Origin: Tenrec ecaudatus | Lineage: Eukaryota > Chordata > Mammalia > Afrosoricida > Tenrecidae | Assembly: GCF_050624435.1 (NCBI RefSeq) | Contig: NW_027457738.1 | Location: forward strand, 560,501-624,500 | Direction of reading: 5' to 3' | Length of the DNA: 64,000 nucleotides | Part shown: positions 37,501-49,852 of the stretch, piece after piece | Layout of the letters: every line of letters starts with the position of its first letter | Position numbering within the stretch: position 1 is the first letter of the stretch | The notes under the pieces: generated by a model | What the model was told of the DNA's origin: nothing | What the model saw: the letters and a program-made list of their open reading frames with translations, nothing else | Database searches by the model: none | Made by a program: the position numbers and the translations under genes

Positions 37501-39980
37501 ACATAGTCCAAGGACCCTCTAGTTAACCTAGATAGTCCAAGTGCCCGCTAGGGGACGTATATAGTCCAAGTGCCCGCTAAGTAACCTAGATAGTCCAAGT
37601 GCCCACTATTGTATGTACATAGTTCAAGTGCCCGCTAGGTAACCTAGATTGTCCAAGTGTCCGCTAGTTATCCTACATAGTCCACGTGCCCGCTAGGTAA
37701 CCTAGATAGTCCAAGGTCCTGCTAGTTAACCTACATAGTCCAATGCCCGATAGGGAACCTACATAGTCCAAGTGCCCGCGGAGGAAGCTACATAGTCCAA
37801 ATACCCGATAGGGAATCTACATATTCCAAGTGCCCGTTAGGGAACCTAGATTGTCCAAGTGCCCGTAGGGAACCTATATAGTCCAATTGCCCGCTAGGGA
37901 ACCTACATAGTCAAAGAGCCCGCTAGGGAACCTGCATTGTGCAAGTGCCCGCTAATTAACCTAGATAGTCCAAGTGCCCGCTAGTTAACCTAGATAGTCC
38001 AATTGCCTGCTAGTTAACCTTGATCATCCAAGTGCCCGCTAGTTAACCTACATATTCCAAGTGCCTGATAGGGAACCTACATAGTCCAAGTGCCTACAGA
38101 GGAACCTACATAGTCTAAGTGTCTGATAGGGAACCTACATATTCCAAGTGCCCGCTAGGGAACCTACATAGTCAAAGTGCCCTCTAGGGAACCTGCATTG
38201 TAAAAGTGCCCGCTAGTTAACCTAGATATTCCAAGTGCCCGCTAGTTAAACTACGTAGTCAAAGTGCCCATAGGGAACCTATATAGTCCAAGTGCCCGCT
38301 AGGGAACCTGCATTGTGCAAGTGCCCGCTAGTTAACCTAGATAGTCCAAAAGCCCGCAAGTTAACTTACATAGTCCAAGGTCAGCTAGTTAACCTAGATA
38401 GTCCAAGTGCCCTCTAGGGAACCTTCATTGTACAAGTGCCCGCTAATCAACCTAGATAGTCCAAGTGCCCGCTAGTTAACCTACATAGTCCAAGAACCCC
38501 CTAGTTAACCTAGATAATCCAAGTGCCCGCTAGTCAACATACATAGTCCAAGGGCCCGCTAGTTAACCTAGATATTCCACGTGCCCGCTAGTTAACCTAG
38601 ATCGTCCAAGTGTCCCCTGGTTAACCTATATAGTCCAAGTTCCCATTAGGTAACCTAGATAGTACAAGTGCCCGCAAGGTAACCTACATAGTCCAAGTGC
38701 CCACTAGGAAACCTACATAGTCCAAGTGCCCACTAGGTAACCCAAATAATCCAAATGCCCGCTAGGGAAACTACATAGTCCAAGTGCCCGCTAGTTAACC
38801 TAGATAGTCCAAGTGCCCGCTAGTAAACCTAGATAGTCCAAGGGCCCGCTAGTTAATCTAGATAGTCCAAGTACCCGCTAGTTAACCTACATAGTCCAAG
38901 GGCCCTCTAGTTAACCTAGATAGTCCAAGTGCCCGCTAGGGGACGTACATAGTCCAAGTGCCCGCTAGGTAACCTTGATAGTCCAAGTGCCCACTATTGT
39001 ATGTACATCGTTCAAGTGCCCGCTAAGTAACCTAGATTGTCAAAGTGTCCGCTAGTTAACCTACATAGTCCAAGTGCCCGCTAAGTAACGTAGATAGTCC
39101 AAGGTCCTGCTAGTTAACCTACATAGTCCAATGCCCGATAGGGAACCTACATAGTTCAAGTGCCCGCTGAGGAACCTACATAGTCCAAGTGCCCACTCTG
39201 GAACATACATAGTCCAAGTGCCCGCTAGGGAATCTACATAGTCCAAAGGCCCGCTAATTAACGTAGATAGTCCAAGTGCCGCTAGTTAATCTACATAGTT
39301 CAAGGGCCCGCTAGTTAACCTACATAGTCCAAGGGCCCGCTAGTTAACCTACATCGTCCAAGGGCCCGCTAGTTTACCTAGATAGTCCAAGTGCCCCGTA
39401 GTTAACCTACATACTCCAAGTGCCCGCTAGGTAACCTAGACAGTTCAAGTGACCACTAGTTTACCTACATAGTCCAAGTGCCCGTTCGTTAACCTACATA
39501 GTCCAAGTGCCCGCTAGGCAACCAACATACTCCAAATGCCCGCTAGGGACCCTAATAGTCCAAATGCCCGCTAGTTAACCTAGATAGTCCAAGTGTTCGC
39601 TACTTAACATAGATAGTCCAAGTGCCCGCTACTTAACCTAGATAGACCAAGTGCCCGCTAGGGAACCTATCTAGTCCAAGTGCCCGATAGGGAACCTACA
39701 TAGTCCAAGTGCCCGCTAGTTAACATAGATAGTCCAAGTACCCGCTAGGAAACGTACATAGTCCATTAGCCCGCTAGGTAACGTACATAGTCCAAGTGCC
39801 CGCTAGGTAACCTAGATAGTCCAAGTGCCCGGTAGGGAACGTACATAATCCAAGTGCCCGCTAGGTAACCTAGATAGTCCAAATGCCCGCTAGGGAACCC
39901 ACATAGTCCAAGTGCCCGTTAGATCACCTAGATAGTCCAAATGCCAGCTAGGGAACCCACATAGTCCAAGTGCCCGCTAG
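31578..39980. repeat. HOR B copy 2 (B2), about 8403 bp
   Basis: Collinear with B1 from end to end. The offset falls from 8864 bp at the left to 8460 and then 8374 bp, and rises to 8403 bp near the right edge. Visible whole-unit events explain each step: loss of the private 317-bp B1 duplication, loss of three units (87 bp) near 35925, loss of one unit near 38155, loss of about 57 bp near 38580, and gain of one CGTTCG unit (29 bp) at about 39478. The copy ends at about 39980, where B1 jumps to the start of B2 but B2 continues into a new region. Confidence 0.88.
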
Positions 39981-41030
39981 GGAACTTACATAATCCAAGG
40001 GCCCCCTAGGGAACCTACATAGTCCAAGTGCACGTTAGTTAACCTTGATAGTCCAAGTGCCCGCATGGTAACCTAGATAGTCCAACAGCCCGGTAGGTAA
40101 CCTACATACTCCAAGTACCCGCTAGGTAACGTAGATAGTTCAAGTGCCAGCTAGGTAACCGAGATAGTCCAAGTGCCCGCTAGGTAACCTACAAAGTCTA
40201 AGTGCCCGCTAGGTAAACTATATAGTCCAAATGCCCGTTAGGGAGCCTACATAGTCCAAATGCCCGCTAGGTAACCTAGATAGTCCAAGGGCCCGCTAGG
40301 TAACCTACATAGTCCTAGTGCCCCCTAGTTAACCTACATAGTCCAAGGGCCCGCTAGTTAATCTAGATAGTCCAAGTACCCGCTAGTTAACCTACATAGT
40401 CCAAGGGCCCTCTAGTTAACATAGATAGTCCAAGTACCCGCTAGGAAACGTACATAGTCCATGTGCCCGCTAGGTAACGTACATAGTCCAAGTGCCCGCT
40501 AGGTAACCTAGATAGTCCAAGTGCCCGCTAGGGAACGTACATAATCCAAGTGCCCGCTAGGGAACATACATAATCCAAGTGCCCGCTAGGTAACCTAGAT
40601 AGTCCAAATGCCCGCTAGGGAACCCACATAGTCCAAGTGCCCGTTAGATCACCTAGATAGTCCAAGTGCCAGCTAGGGAACTTACATAATCCAAAGGCCC
40701 GCTAGGGAACCTACATAGTCCAAGTGCACGTTAGTTAACCTAGATAGTCCAAGTGCCCGCATGGTAACCTAGATAGTCCAACAGCCCGGTAGGTACCTAC
40801 ATACTCCAAGTACCCGCTAGGTTACGTAGATAGTTCAAGTGCCAGCTACGTAACCTAGATAGTCCAAGTGCCCGCTAGGTAACCTACAAAGTCTAAGTGC
40901 CCGCTAGGTAATCTATATAGTCCAAATGCCCGTTAGGGAGCCTACATAGTCCAAATGCCCGCTAGGTAACCTAGATAGTCCAAGGGCCCGCTAGGTAACC
41001 TACATAGTCCTAGTGCCCCCTAGTTAACCT
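39736..41030. repeat. 696-bp (24-unit) duplication
   Basis: The AAGTACCCGCTAGG site at 39736 recurs at 40432, and the CATGG site at 40064 recurs at 40760. Both spacings are 696 bp, exactly 24 units. The block carries the CGCATGG, AACAGCCCGGTAGG, GCCAGCTAGG and GTTAGGGAGCC variants. The same string of variants reappears at about 59730-60000 and 63200-63470 inside HOR F, so this segment has been copied to another place in the array. Small single-base differences separate the copies. The right limit is approximate. Confidence 0.82.
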
Positions 41031-41074
41031 ACATTCTCCAAGTGCCCGATAGGGAATCTACATAGTCCAGTGCC

Positions 41075-44000
41075 CGCTAGGTAACCTACATAGTCCAAAT
41101 GCCCTCTAGTTAACCTACATAGTTCAAGTGCCCGCTAGGGAACCTACATAGTCCAAGTGCCCGTTAGGTAACCTAGATCGTCCAAATGCCCGCCAGGAAA
41201 CCCACATAGTCCAAGTGCCCGCTAGGGAACTTACATAGTCCAAGGGCCCGCTATGGAACCTTCATAGTCCAAGTGCCCGTTAGTTAACCTAGATAGTCCA
41301 AGTGCCCACTTGGTAACCTAGATAGTCCAACAGACCGCTAGGTAACCTACATAGTCCAAGAAACCGCTAGGTAACGTAGATAGTTCAAGTGCCAGCTAGG
41401 TAACCTAGATATTCCAAGTGCCCGCTAGGTAACCTACAGAGTCTAAGTGCCCGCTAGGTTATCTATATAGTCCAAATGCCCGCTAGGGAACCTACATAGT
41501 CCAAGTGCCTGCTAGGCAACCTAGATAATTCAAGTGCCCGCTAATTAACCTATATCGTCCAAGTGCCAGCTGGTTAACCAGATCGTCCAAGTGCCCACTA
41601 GTTAACCTAAATAGTCAATGGGCCCGCTAGTTAACCTACATAGTGCAAGAGCCCGCTAGTTAACCTAAATCGTACAAGTGTCTGCTAGTTAACATACATA
41701 GTCCAAGTGCCAGTTAGCTAACCTAAGTGTCTGCTAGTTTACCTACATAGTCCAAGTGCCCCGTAGTTAACTTACATAGTCCAAGTGCCCGCTCTGGAAC
41801 CTACATAGTCCAAGTGCCTGCTAGGGAACCTACATAGTTCAAATGTCCGTAGGGAACATAGAGGTTCCAAGTGCCCGCTAGGGAATCTACATAGTCCAAG
41901 GACCCCCTAGTTAACGTAGATAGTCCAAGTGCCGCTAGATAATCTACATAGTCCAAGGGCCCGCTAGTTAACCTACATAGTCCAAGTACCCGCTAGTTAA
42001 CCTAGATCGTCCAAGTGCACGCTAGTTAACCCACATAGTCCAAGGGCCTGCTAGTTAACCTATATAGTCCAAGTGCCCACTAGGGAACCTACATAGTCAA
42101 AGTGCCCGCTAGGGAACCTACATATTCCAAGTGCCCTCTAGTTAACCTAGACAGTCCAAATGCCCGCTAGTTAACCTAGATAGTCCAAGTGCCCGCTAGT
42201 TAACCAGGATCATCAATGTGCCCTCTAGTTAACTTACATAGTCCAAAGGCCTGCTAGTTAACCTACTTAGAGCAAGGGCCCGCTAGTTAACCTTGATAGT
42301 CCAAGTGCCCGCTAGTTAACCTACATAGTCCAAGTTCCCGCTAGGTAACCTAGACAGTCCAAGTGACCATTAGGTTACCTACATAGTCCAAGTGCCCGTT
42401 CGTTAACCTACATAGTCCAAGTGCCCGCTAGGTAACGTAGATAGCCCATGTGCCCGCTAGGGAACGTACATAGTCCAAGTGCCCGCTAGGTAACCTAGAT
42501 AGTCCAAGTGCCCGCTAGTTAACCTACATAGTCCAATGCCTGCTAGGTAAACTACATAGTCCAAGTGCCCACTAGGTAACCTAGACAGTCCAATTGCCCC
42601 CTAGTTAACCTAGACAGTCCAAGTACCCGATAGGGAACCTACATAGTCTAAGTGCTCGCTAGGGAACCTACATAGTCCAAGTGCTCGCTAGGCAACCTAC
42701 ATAGTCCAAGTGCCCGTTAGTTAACCTAGATAGTCAAAGTGCCTGCTAGGTCACCTAAATAGTCCAAGTGTCCGCTAGGGAACCTACATAGTCCAAGTGC
42801 CCGCTAGGTAACCTAGATAGTCCACGTGCCCGTTAGTTAACCTAGATAGTCGAAGTGTCCGCTAGTTAACCTACATAGTCCAAGTGCCCGTTCATTAACA
42901 TAGATAGGCCAAGTGCCAGCTTGGTAACCTAGACAGTCCAAGTGACCGCTAGGTTACCTATATAGTCCAAGTGCACGTTCGTTAACCTAGATAGTCCAAG
43001 TGCCCGCTAGGGAAACTACATAATCCAAGTGCCCGCTACTAAACCTAGATAGTCCAAGGGCCCGCTAGGGAACCTACATAGTCCAAGTGCCCGTTAGTTA
43101 ACCTAGATAGTCCAAGTGCCTGCATGGTAACCTAGATAGTCCAACAGCCCGCTAGGTAACCTACATACTCCAAAAACCCGCTAGGTAACGTAGATAGTTC
43201 AAGTGCCAGCTAGGTAACCTAGATATTCCAAGTGTCCGCTAGGTAACCTACAAAATCTAAGTGCCCGCTAGGTTATCTATGTAGTCCAAATGCCCGCTAG
43301 GGAATCTACATAGTCCAAGGGCCCGCTAGTTAACGTAGATAGTCCAAGAGCTGCTAGTTAATCTACATAGTCCAAGGGCCCGCTAGTTAACCTACATAGT
43401 CCAAGTACCCGCTAGTTTACCTAGATCGTCCAAGTGCCTGCTAGGTAACCTACATAGTCCAAGGGCCCGCTAGTTAACCTACATTGTCCAAGGGCCCGCT
43501 AGGTAACCTACAAAGTCTAAGTGCCCGCTAGGTTATCTATATAGTCCAAATGCCCGCTAGGAACCTACATAGTCCAAGTGCCCGCTAGTTAACCTAGATC
43601 GTCCAAGTGCCCGCTAGTTAACCAACATAGTCAATGGGCCCACTAGTTAACCTACATAGTGCAAGAGCCTGCTACTTAACCTAGATAGTGCAAGTGTCTG
43701 CTAGTTAACCTACATAGTCCAAGTGCCAGTTAGCTAACCTAGATAGTCAAAGGCCCGCTAGTGAACATTGATCATCCAAGTGCCTGCTAGTTGACCTAGA
43801 TAGTCCAAGTGCACGCTAGTTAACCTAGATAGTCCAAGTGCCCTCTAGTTAACCTAGATCGTCCAAGTTCCCGCTAGTTAACCTACATTGTCCAAGGGCC
43901 TGCTAGTTAACCTACGTAGTCCAAGGTCCGCTAGTTAACCTGGATACTCCAAGTGCTCGCTAGTTAACCTACATAGTACAAGGGCCCGCTAGTTGACCTA

Positions 44001-46960
44001 GATAGTCCAAGGGCCCGCTAGTTAACCTAGATTGTCGAAGTGCCCGCTAGGAGCCTAATTAGTCCAAATGTCCGATAGGGATCCTACATAGTCCAAGTGC
44101 CCGCTAGGTGACCTACATAGTCAAAGTGCCCGTTCGTTAACCTAGATAGTCCAAGTGCCCGCTAGGAAACCTACATAGTCCAAGTGCCCACTAGGTAACC
44201 TAAATAATCCAAATGCCCGCTAGGGAAACTACATAGTCCAATTGCCCGCTAGTTAACCTAGATAGTCCAAGTGCCCGCAAGTAAACCTAGATAGTCCAAG
44301 GGCCCGCTAGTTAATCTAGATAGTCCACGTGCACGCTAGTTAACCTACATAGTCCAAGGGCCCTCTAGTTAACCTAGATAGTCCAAGTGCCCGCTAGGGG
44401 ACGTACATAGTCCAAGTGCGCGCTAGGTAACCTAGATAGTCCAAGTGCCCACTATTGTATGTACGTAGTTCAAGTGCCCGCTAGGTAACCTAGATTGTCC
44501 AAGTATGCACTAGTTAACCTACATAGTCCAAGTGCCCTCTAGGTAACGTAGATAGTCTAAGGTTCTGTTAGTTAACCTACATAGTCCAGTGCCCGATAGG
44601 GAACCTACATAGTCCAAGTGCCCGCTGAGGAACCTACATATTCCAAGTGCCCGTTAGGGAACCTAGATAGTCCAAGTGCCCGCTAGGGAACCTGCATTGT
44701 ACAAGTACCCGCTAATTAACCTAGATAGTACAAGTGCCCGCTAGTTAACCTAGATAGTCCAAGTGCCCGCTAGTTAACCTTGATCATCCAAGTGCCCGCT
44801 AGTTAACCTACATAGTCCAAGTGTCTGATAGGGAACCTACATAGTCCAAGTGCCCGCAGAGGAACCTACATAGTCCAAGTGTCCGATAGGGAACCTACAT
44901 ATTCCAAGTGCCCATTAGTGAATCTAGATAGTCCAAGTGCCCGTAGGGAACCTATATAGTCCAAGTGCCCGCTAGGGAACCTACATAGTCAAAGTGCCCA
45001 CACGGGAACCTGCATTGTGCAAGTGCCCGCTAGTTAACCTAGATAGTCCAAGTGCCCGCTAGTTAATTTACATAGTCCAAGGTCAGCTAGTTAACCTACA
45101 TAGTCCAAGTGCCCGCTAGTTAACCTACATAGTCCAAGGTCAGCTAGTTAACCTAGATAGTCCAAGTGCCCGCTAGTTAACCTACATAGTCCAAGAACCC
45201 GCTAGTTAACCTAGATAGTCCAAGTGCCCGCTAGTTAACCTACATAGTCAATGGGCCCACTAGTTAACCTACATAGTGCAAGAGCCTGCTACTTAACCTA
45301 GATCGTGCAAGTGTCTGCTAGTTAACCTACATAGTCCAAGTGCCAGTTAACTAACCTAGAGAGTCAAAGGCCCGCTAGTGAACATTGATCATCCAAGTGC
45401 CCGCTAGTTGACCTAGATAGTCCAAGTGCACGCTAGTTAACCTAGATAGTCCAAGTGCCCTCTAGTTAACCTAGATCGTCCAAGTTCCCGCTAGTTAACC
45501 TACATTGTCCAAGGGCCTGCTAGTTAACCTACGTAGTCCAAGGTCCGCTAGTTAACCTAGATACTCCAAGTGCTCGCTAGTTAACCTACATAGTACAAGG
45601 GCCCGCTAGTTGACCTAGATAGTCCAAGGGCCCGCTAGTTAACCTAGATTGTCGAAGTGCCCGCTAGGTAGCCTAATTAGTCCAAATGTCCGATAGGGAT
45701 CCTACATAGTCCAAGTGCCCGCTAGGTGACCTACATAGTCAAAGTGCCCGTTCGTTAACCTAGATAGTCCAAGTGCCCGCTAGGAAACCTACATAGACCA
45801 AGTGCCCACTAGGTAACCTAAATAATCCAAATGCCCGCTAGGGAAACTACATAGTCCAATTGCCCGCTAGTTAACCTAGATAGTCCAAGTGCCCGCTAGT
45901 AAACCTAGATAGTCCAAGGGCCCGCTAGTTAATCTAGATAGTCCAAGTGCACGCTAGTTAACCTATATAGTCCAAGGGCCCTCTAGTTAACCTAGATAGT
46001 CCAAGTGCCCGCTAGGGGACGTACATAGTCCAAGTGCCCGCTAGGTAACCTAGATAGTCCAAGTGCCCACTATTGTATGTACGTAGTTCAAGTGCCCGCT
46101 AGGTAACCTAGATTGTCCAAGTATGCGCTAGTTAACCTACATAGTCCAAGTGCCCTCTAGGTAACCTAGATAGTCTAAGGTTCTGCTAGTTAACCTACAT
46201 AGTCCAATGCCCGATAGGGAACCTACATAGTCCAAGTGCCCGCTGAGGAACCTACATAGTCCAAGTACCCGATAGGGAACCTACATATTCCAAGTGCCCG
46301 TTAGGGAACCTAGATAGTCCAAGTGCCCGCTAGGGAACCTGCATTGTACAAGTGCCCACTAATTAACCTAGAAGTACAAGTGCCCGCTAGTTAACCTAGA
46401 TAGTCCAAGTGCCCGCTAGTTAACCTTGATCATCCAAGTGCCCGCTAGTTAACCTACATAGTCCAAGTGCCTGATAGGGAACCTACATAGTCCAAGTGCC
46501 CGCAGAGGAAACTACATAGTCCAAGTGTCCGATAGGGAACCTACATATTCCAAGTGCCCATTAGGGAATCTAGATAGTCCAAGTGCCCGTAGGGAACCTA
46601 TATAGTCCAAGTGCCCGCTAGGGAACCTACATAGTCAAAGTGCCCACACGGGAACCTGCATTGTGCAAGTGCCCGCTAGTTTACCTAGATAGTCCAAGTG
46701 CCCGCTAGTTAATTTACATAGTCCAAGGTCAGCTAGTTAACCTAGATAGTCCAAGTGCCCGCTAGTTAACCTACATAGTCCAAGGTCAGCTAGTTAACCT
46801 AGATAGTCCAAGTGCCCGCTAGTTAACCTACATAGTCCAGGAACCCGCTAGTTAACCTAGATAGTCCAAGTGCCCGCTAGTTAACCTACATAGTCAAAGT
46901 GCCCTTAGGGAACCTATATAGTCCAAGTGCCCGCTAGGGAACCTACATAGTCCAAGTGCC
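41075..46960. repeat. HOR D copy 1 (D1), 5886 bp
   Basis: The GATAATTCAAG site at 41524 recurs at 47410, and the stretch with AAATGCCCTCTAG followed by CCGCCAGG lies in both at the same 5886-bp offset. D1 is the long form. It holds the segment that also makes up the shorter D2-D4 repeats (the GTAGGGAACATAGAGG, AGGATCATCAATG and GTTCATTAACATAG variants). In addition it has about 3.2 kb with the marker units at 44450 and 46068. Variant order from about 41880 to 43700 parallels the central part of HORs A and B but with many differences. Limits are approximate to one or two units. Confidence 0.82.
43631..46866. repeat. 1.6-kb tandem duplication inside D1
   Basis: TCAATGGGCC starts at 43631 and again at 45248, 1617 bp apart. 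The marker unit starts at 44450 and 46068, 1618 bp apart. The two copies are collinear, through TGAACATTGATCATCC, CCTAATTAG, CGATAGGGATCC, the marker, GTATGC, CGCAGAGG and CCCACACGGG. They differ by scattered bases and small indels, for example an abbreviated GAAGTACAAG unit near 46371 in the second copy. The right limit is approximate. Confidence 0.83.
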
Positions 46961-47305
46961 CGCTAGGTAACCTACATAGTCCAAATGCCCTCTAGTTAAC
47001 CTACATAGTCCAAGTGCCCGCTAGGGAACCTACATAGTCCAAGTGCCCGTTAGGTAACCTAGATCGTCCAAATGCCCGCCAGGAAACTCACATAGTCTAA
47101 GTGCGTGCTAGGGAACTTACATAGTCCAAGGGCCCGCTATGGAACCTACATAGTCCAAGTGCCCGTTAGATAACCTAGATAGTCCAAGTTCCCACTTGGT
47201 AACCTAGATAGTCCAACAGACCGCTTGGTAACCTACATACTCCAAGAACCCGCTAGGTAACGTAGATAGTTCAAGTGCCAGCTAGGTAACCTAGATATTC
47301 CAAGT

Positions 47306-49852
47306 GCCCGCTAGGTAACCTACAGAGTCTAAGTGCCCGCTAGGTTATCTATGTAGTCCAAATGCCCGCTAGGGAACCTACATAGTCCAAGTGCCCTCTA
47401 GGCAACCTAGATAATTCAAGTGCCTGCTAATTAACCTATATCGTCCAAGTGCCAGCTAGTTAACCAGATCGTCCAAGTGCCCACTAGTTAACCTAAATAG
47501 TCAATGGGCACGCTAGTTAACCTACATAGTGCAAGAGCCCGCTAGTTAACCTAGATCGTGCAAGTGTCTGCTAGTTAACCTACATAGTCCAAGTGCCAGT
47601 TAGCTAACCTAGATAGTCTAAGGGCCTGCTAGTTTACCTACATAGTCCAAGTGCCCGGTAGATAACTTACATAGTCCTAGTGCCCGCTCTGGAACCTACA
47701 TAGTCCAAGTGCCTGCTAGGGAACCTACATAGTTCAAGTGTCCGTAGGGAACATACAGAGTCCAAGTGCCCGCTAGGGAATCTACATTGTCCAAGGGCCC
47801 CCTAGTTAACGTAGATAGTCCAAGTGCCGCTAGATAATCTACATAGTCCAAGGACCCGCTAGTTAACCTACATAGTCCAAGTACCCGCTAGTTAACCTAG
47901 ATCGTCCAAGTGCACGCTAGTTAACCTACATAGTCCAAGGGTCCGCTAGTTAACCTATATAGTCCAAGTGCCCACTAGGGAACCTACATAGGCAAAGTGC
48001 CCGCTAGGGAACCTACATAGTCCAAGTGCCCTCTAGTTAACCTAGATAGTCCAAATGCCCGCTGGTTAACCTAGATAGTCCAAGTGCCCGCTAGTTAACC
48101 AGGATCATCAAAGTGCCCTCTAGTTAACTTACATAGTCCAAAGGCCTGCTAGTTAACCTACTTAGAGCAAGGGCCCGCTAGTTAACCTTGATAGTCCAAG
48201 TTCCCGCTAGGTAACCTAGACAGTCCAAGTGACCATTAGGTTACCTACATAGTCCAAGTGCCCGTTCGTTAACCTACAAAATCCAAGTGCCCGCTAGGTA
48301 ACGTAGATAGCCCAAGTGCCCGCTAGGGTACGTACATAGTCCAAGTGCCCGCTAGGTAACCTAGATAGTCCAAGTGCCCGCTAGTTAACCTACATAGTCC
48401 AAGTGCCTGCTAGGTAAACTACATAGTCCAAGTGCCCACTAGGTAACCTAGACAGTCCAATTGCCCCCTAGTTAACCTAGAGAGTCCAAGTACCCGATAG
48501 GGAACCTACATAGTCTAAGTGCTCGCTAGGGAACCTACATAGTCCAAGTGCTCGGTAGGCAACCTACATAGTCCAAGTGCCCATTAGTTAACCTAGATAG
48601 TCAAAGTGCCTGCTAGGTCACCTAAATAGTCCAAGTGTCCGCTAGGGAACCTACATAGTCCAAGTGCCCGCTAGGTAACCTAGATAGTCCACGTGCCCGT
48701 TAGCTAACCTAGATAGTGGAAGTGTCCGCTAGTTAACCTACATAGTCCAAGTGCCCGTTCATAAACATAGATAGGCCAAGTGCCAGCTTGGTAACCTAGA
48801 CAGTCCAAGTGACCGCTACGTTACCTACATAGTCCAAGTGCACGTTCGTTAACCTAGATAGTCCAAGTGCCCGCTAGGGAAACTACATAATCCAAGTGCC
48901 CGCTACTAAACCTAGATAGTCCAAGGGCCCGCTAGGGAACCTACATAGTCCAAGGGCCCGCTAGGGAACCTACATTGTCCAAGTGCCCGTTAGTTAACCT
49001 AGATAGTCCAAGTGCCTGCATGGTAACCTAGATAGTCCAACAGCCCGCTAGGTAACCTACATAGTCCAAAAACCCGCTAGGTAACGTAGATAGTTCAAGT
49101 GCCAGCTAGGTAACCTAGATATTCCAAGTGTCCGCTAGGTAACCTACAAAATCTAAGTGCCCGCTAGGTTATCTATGTAGTCCAAATGCCAGCTAGGGAA
49201 TCTACATAGTCCAAGGGCCCGCTAGTTAACGTAGATATTCCAAGAGCCGCTAGTTAATCTACATAGTCCAAGGGCCCGCTAGTTAACCTACATAGTCCAA
49301 GTACCCGCTAGTTAACCTAGATCGTCCAAGTGCCCGCTAGGTAACCTACATAGTCCAAGGGCCCGCTAGTTAACCTACATTGTCCAAGGGCTTGCTAGGT
49401 AACCTACAAATTCTAAGTGCCTGCTAGGTTATCTATATAGTCCAAATGCCCGCTAGGAACCTACATAGTCCAAGTGCCCGCTAGTTAACCTAGATCGTCC
49501 AAGTGCCCGCTAGTTAACCAACATAGTCAATAGGCCCACTAGTTAACCTACATAGTGCAAGAGCCCGCTACTTAACCTAGATCGTGGAAGTATCTGCTAG
49601 TTAACCTACATAGTCCAAGTGCCAGTTAGCTAACCTAGATAGTCAAAGGGCCCGCTAGTGAACATTGATCATCCAAGTGCCCGCTAGTTAACCTAGATAG
49701 TCCAAGTGCACGCTAGTTAACCTAGATAGTCCAAGTGCCCTCTAGTTAACCTAGATCGTCCAAGTTCCCGCTAGTTAACCTACATTGTCCAAGGGCCTGC
49801 TAGTTAACCTAGATACTCCAAGTGCTCGCTAATTAACCTACATAGTACAAGT
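47306..49852. repeat. HOR D short form, copy D2, 2547 bp
   Basis: The GATAATT site at 47410 recurs at 49957. The join at about 49852 fuses a CATAGTACAAG unit, which in D1 leads on to CAAGGGCCCGC, directly to CTAGGTAACCTACAGAG, the start of the repeat. D2 therefore looks like D1 with its marker-containing part removed and the remainder set in tandem. It keeps the two-unit CGTTCGTTAACC stretch at about 48830-48890 that D3 and D4 have lost. Confidence 0.82.

Noticed and set aside
39061..39246. Second identical 61-codon frame on the minus strand, 8374 bp from the first
   Set aside because: Identity to the first comes from the B1/B2 HOR duplication, not from protein conservation. Both lie at matching places in the two copies.
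41700..41730. Shortened unit (CTAACCTAAGTGTCTGC) as a possible array break
   Set aside because: It is a simple internal deletion joining two known variant units (GTTAGCTAACC and AAGTGTCTGC). The repeat continues on both sides.
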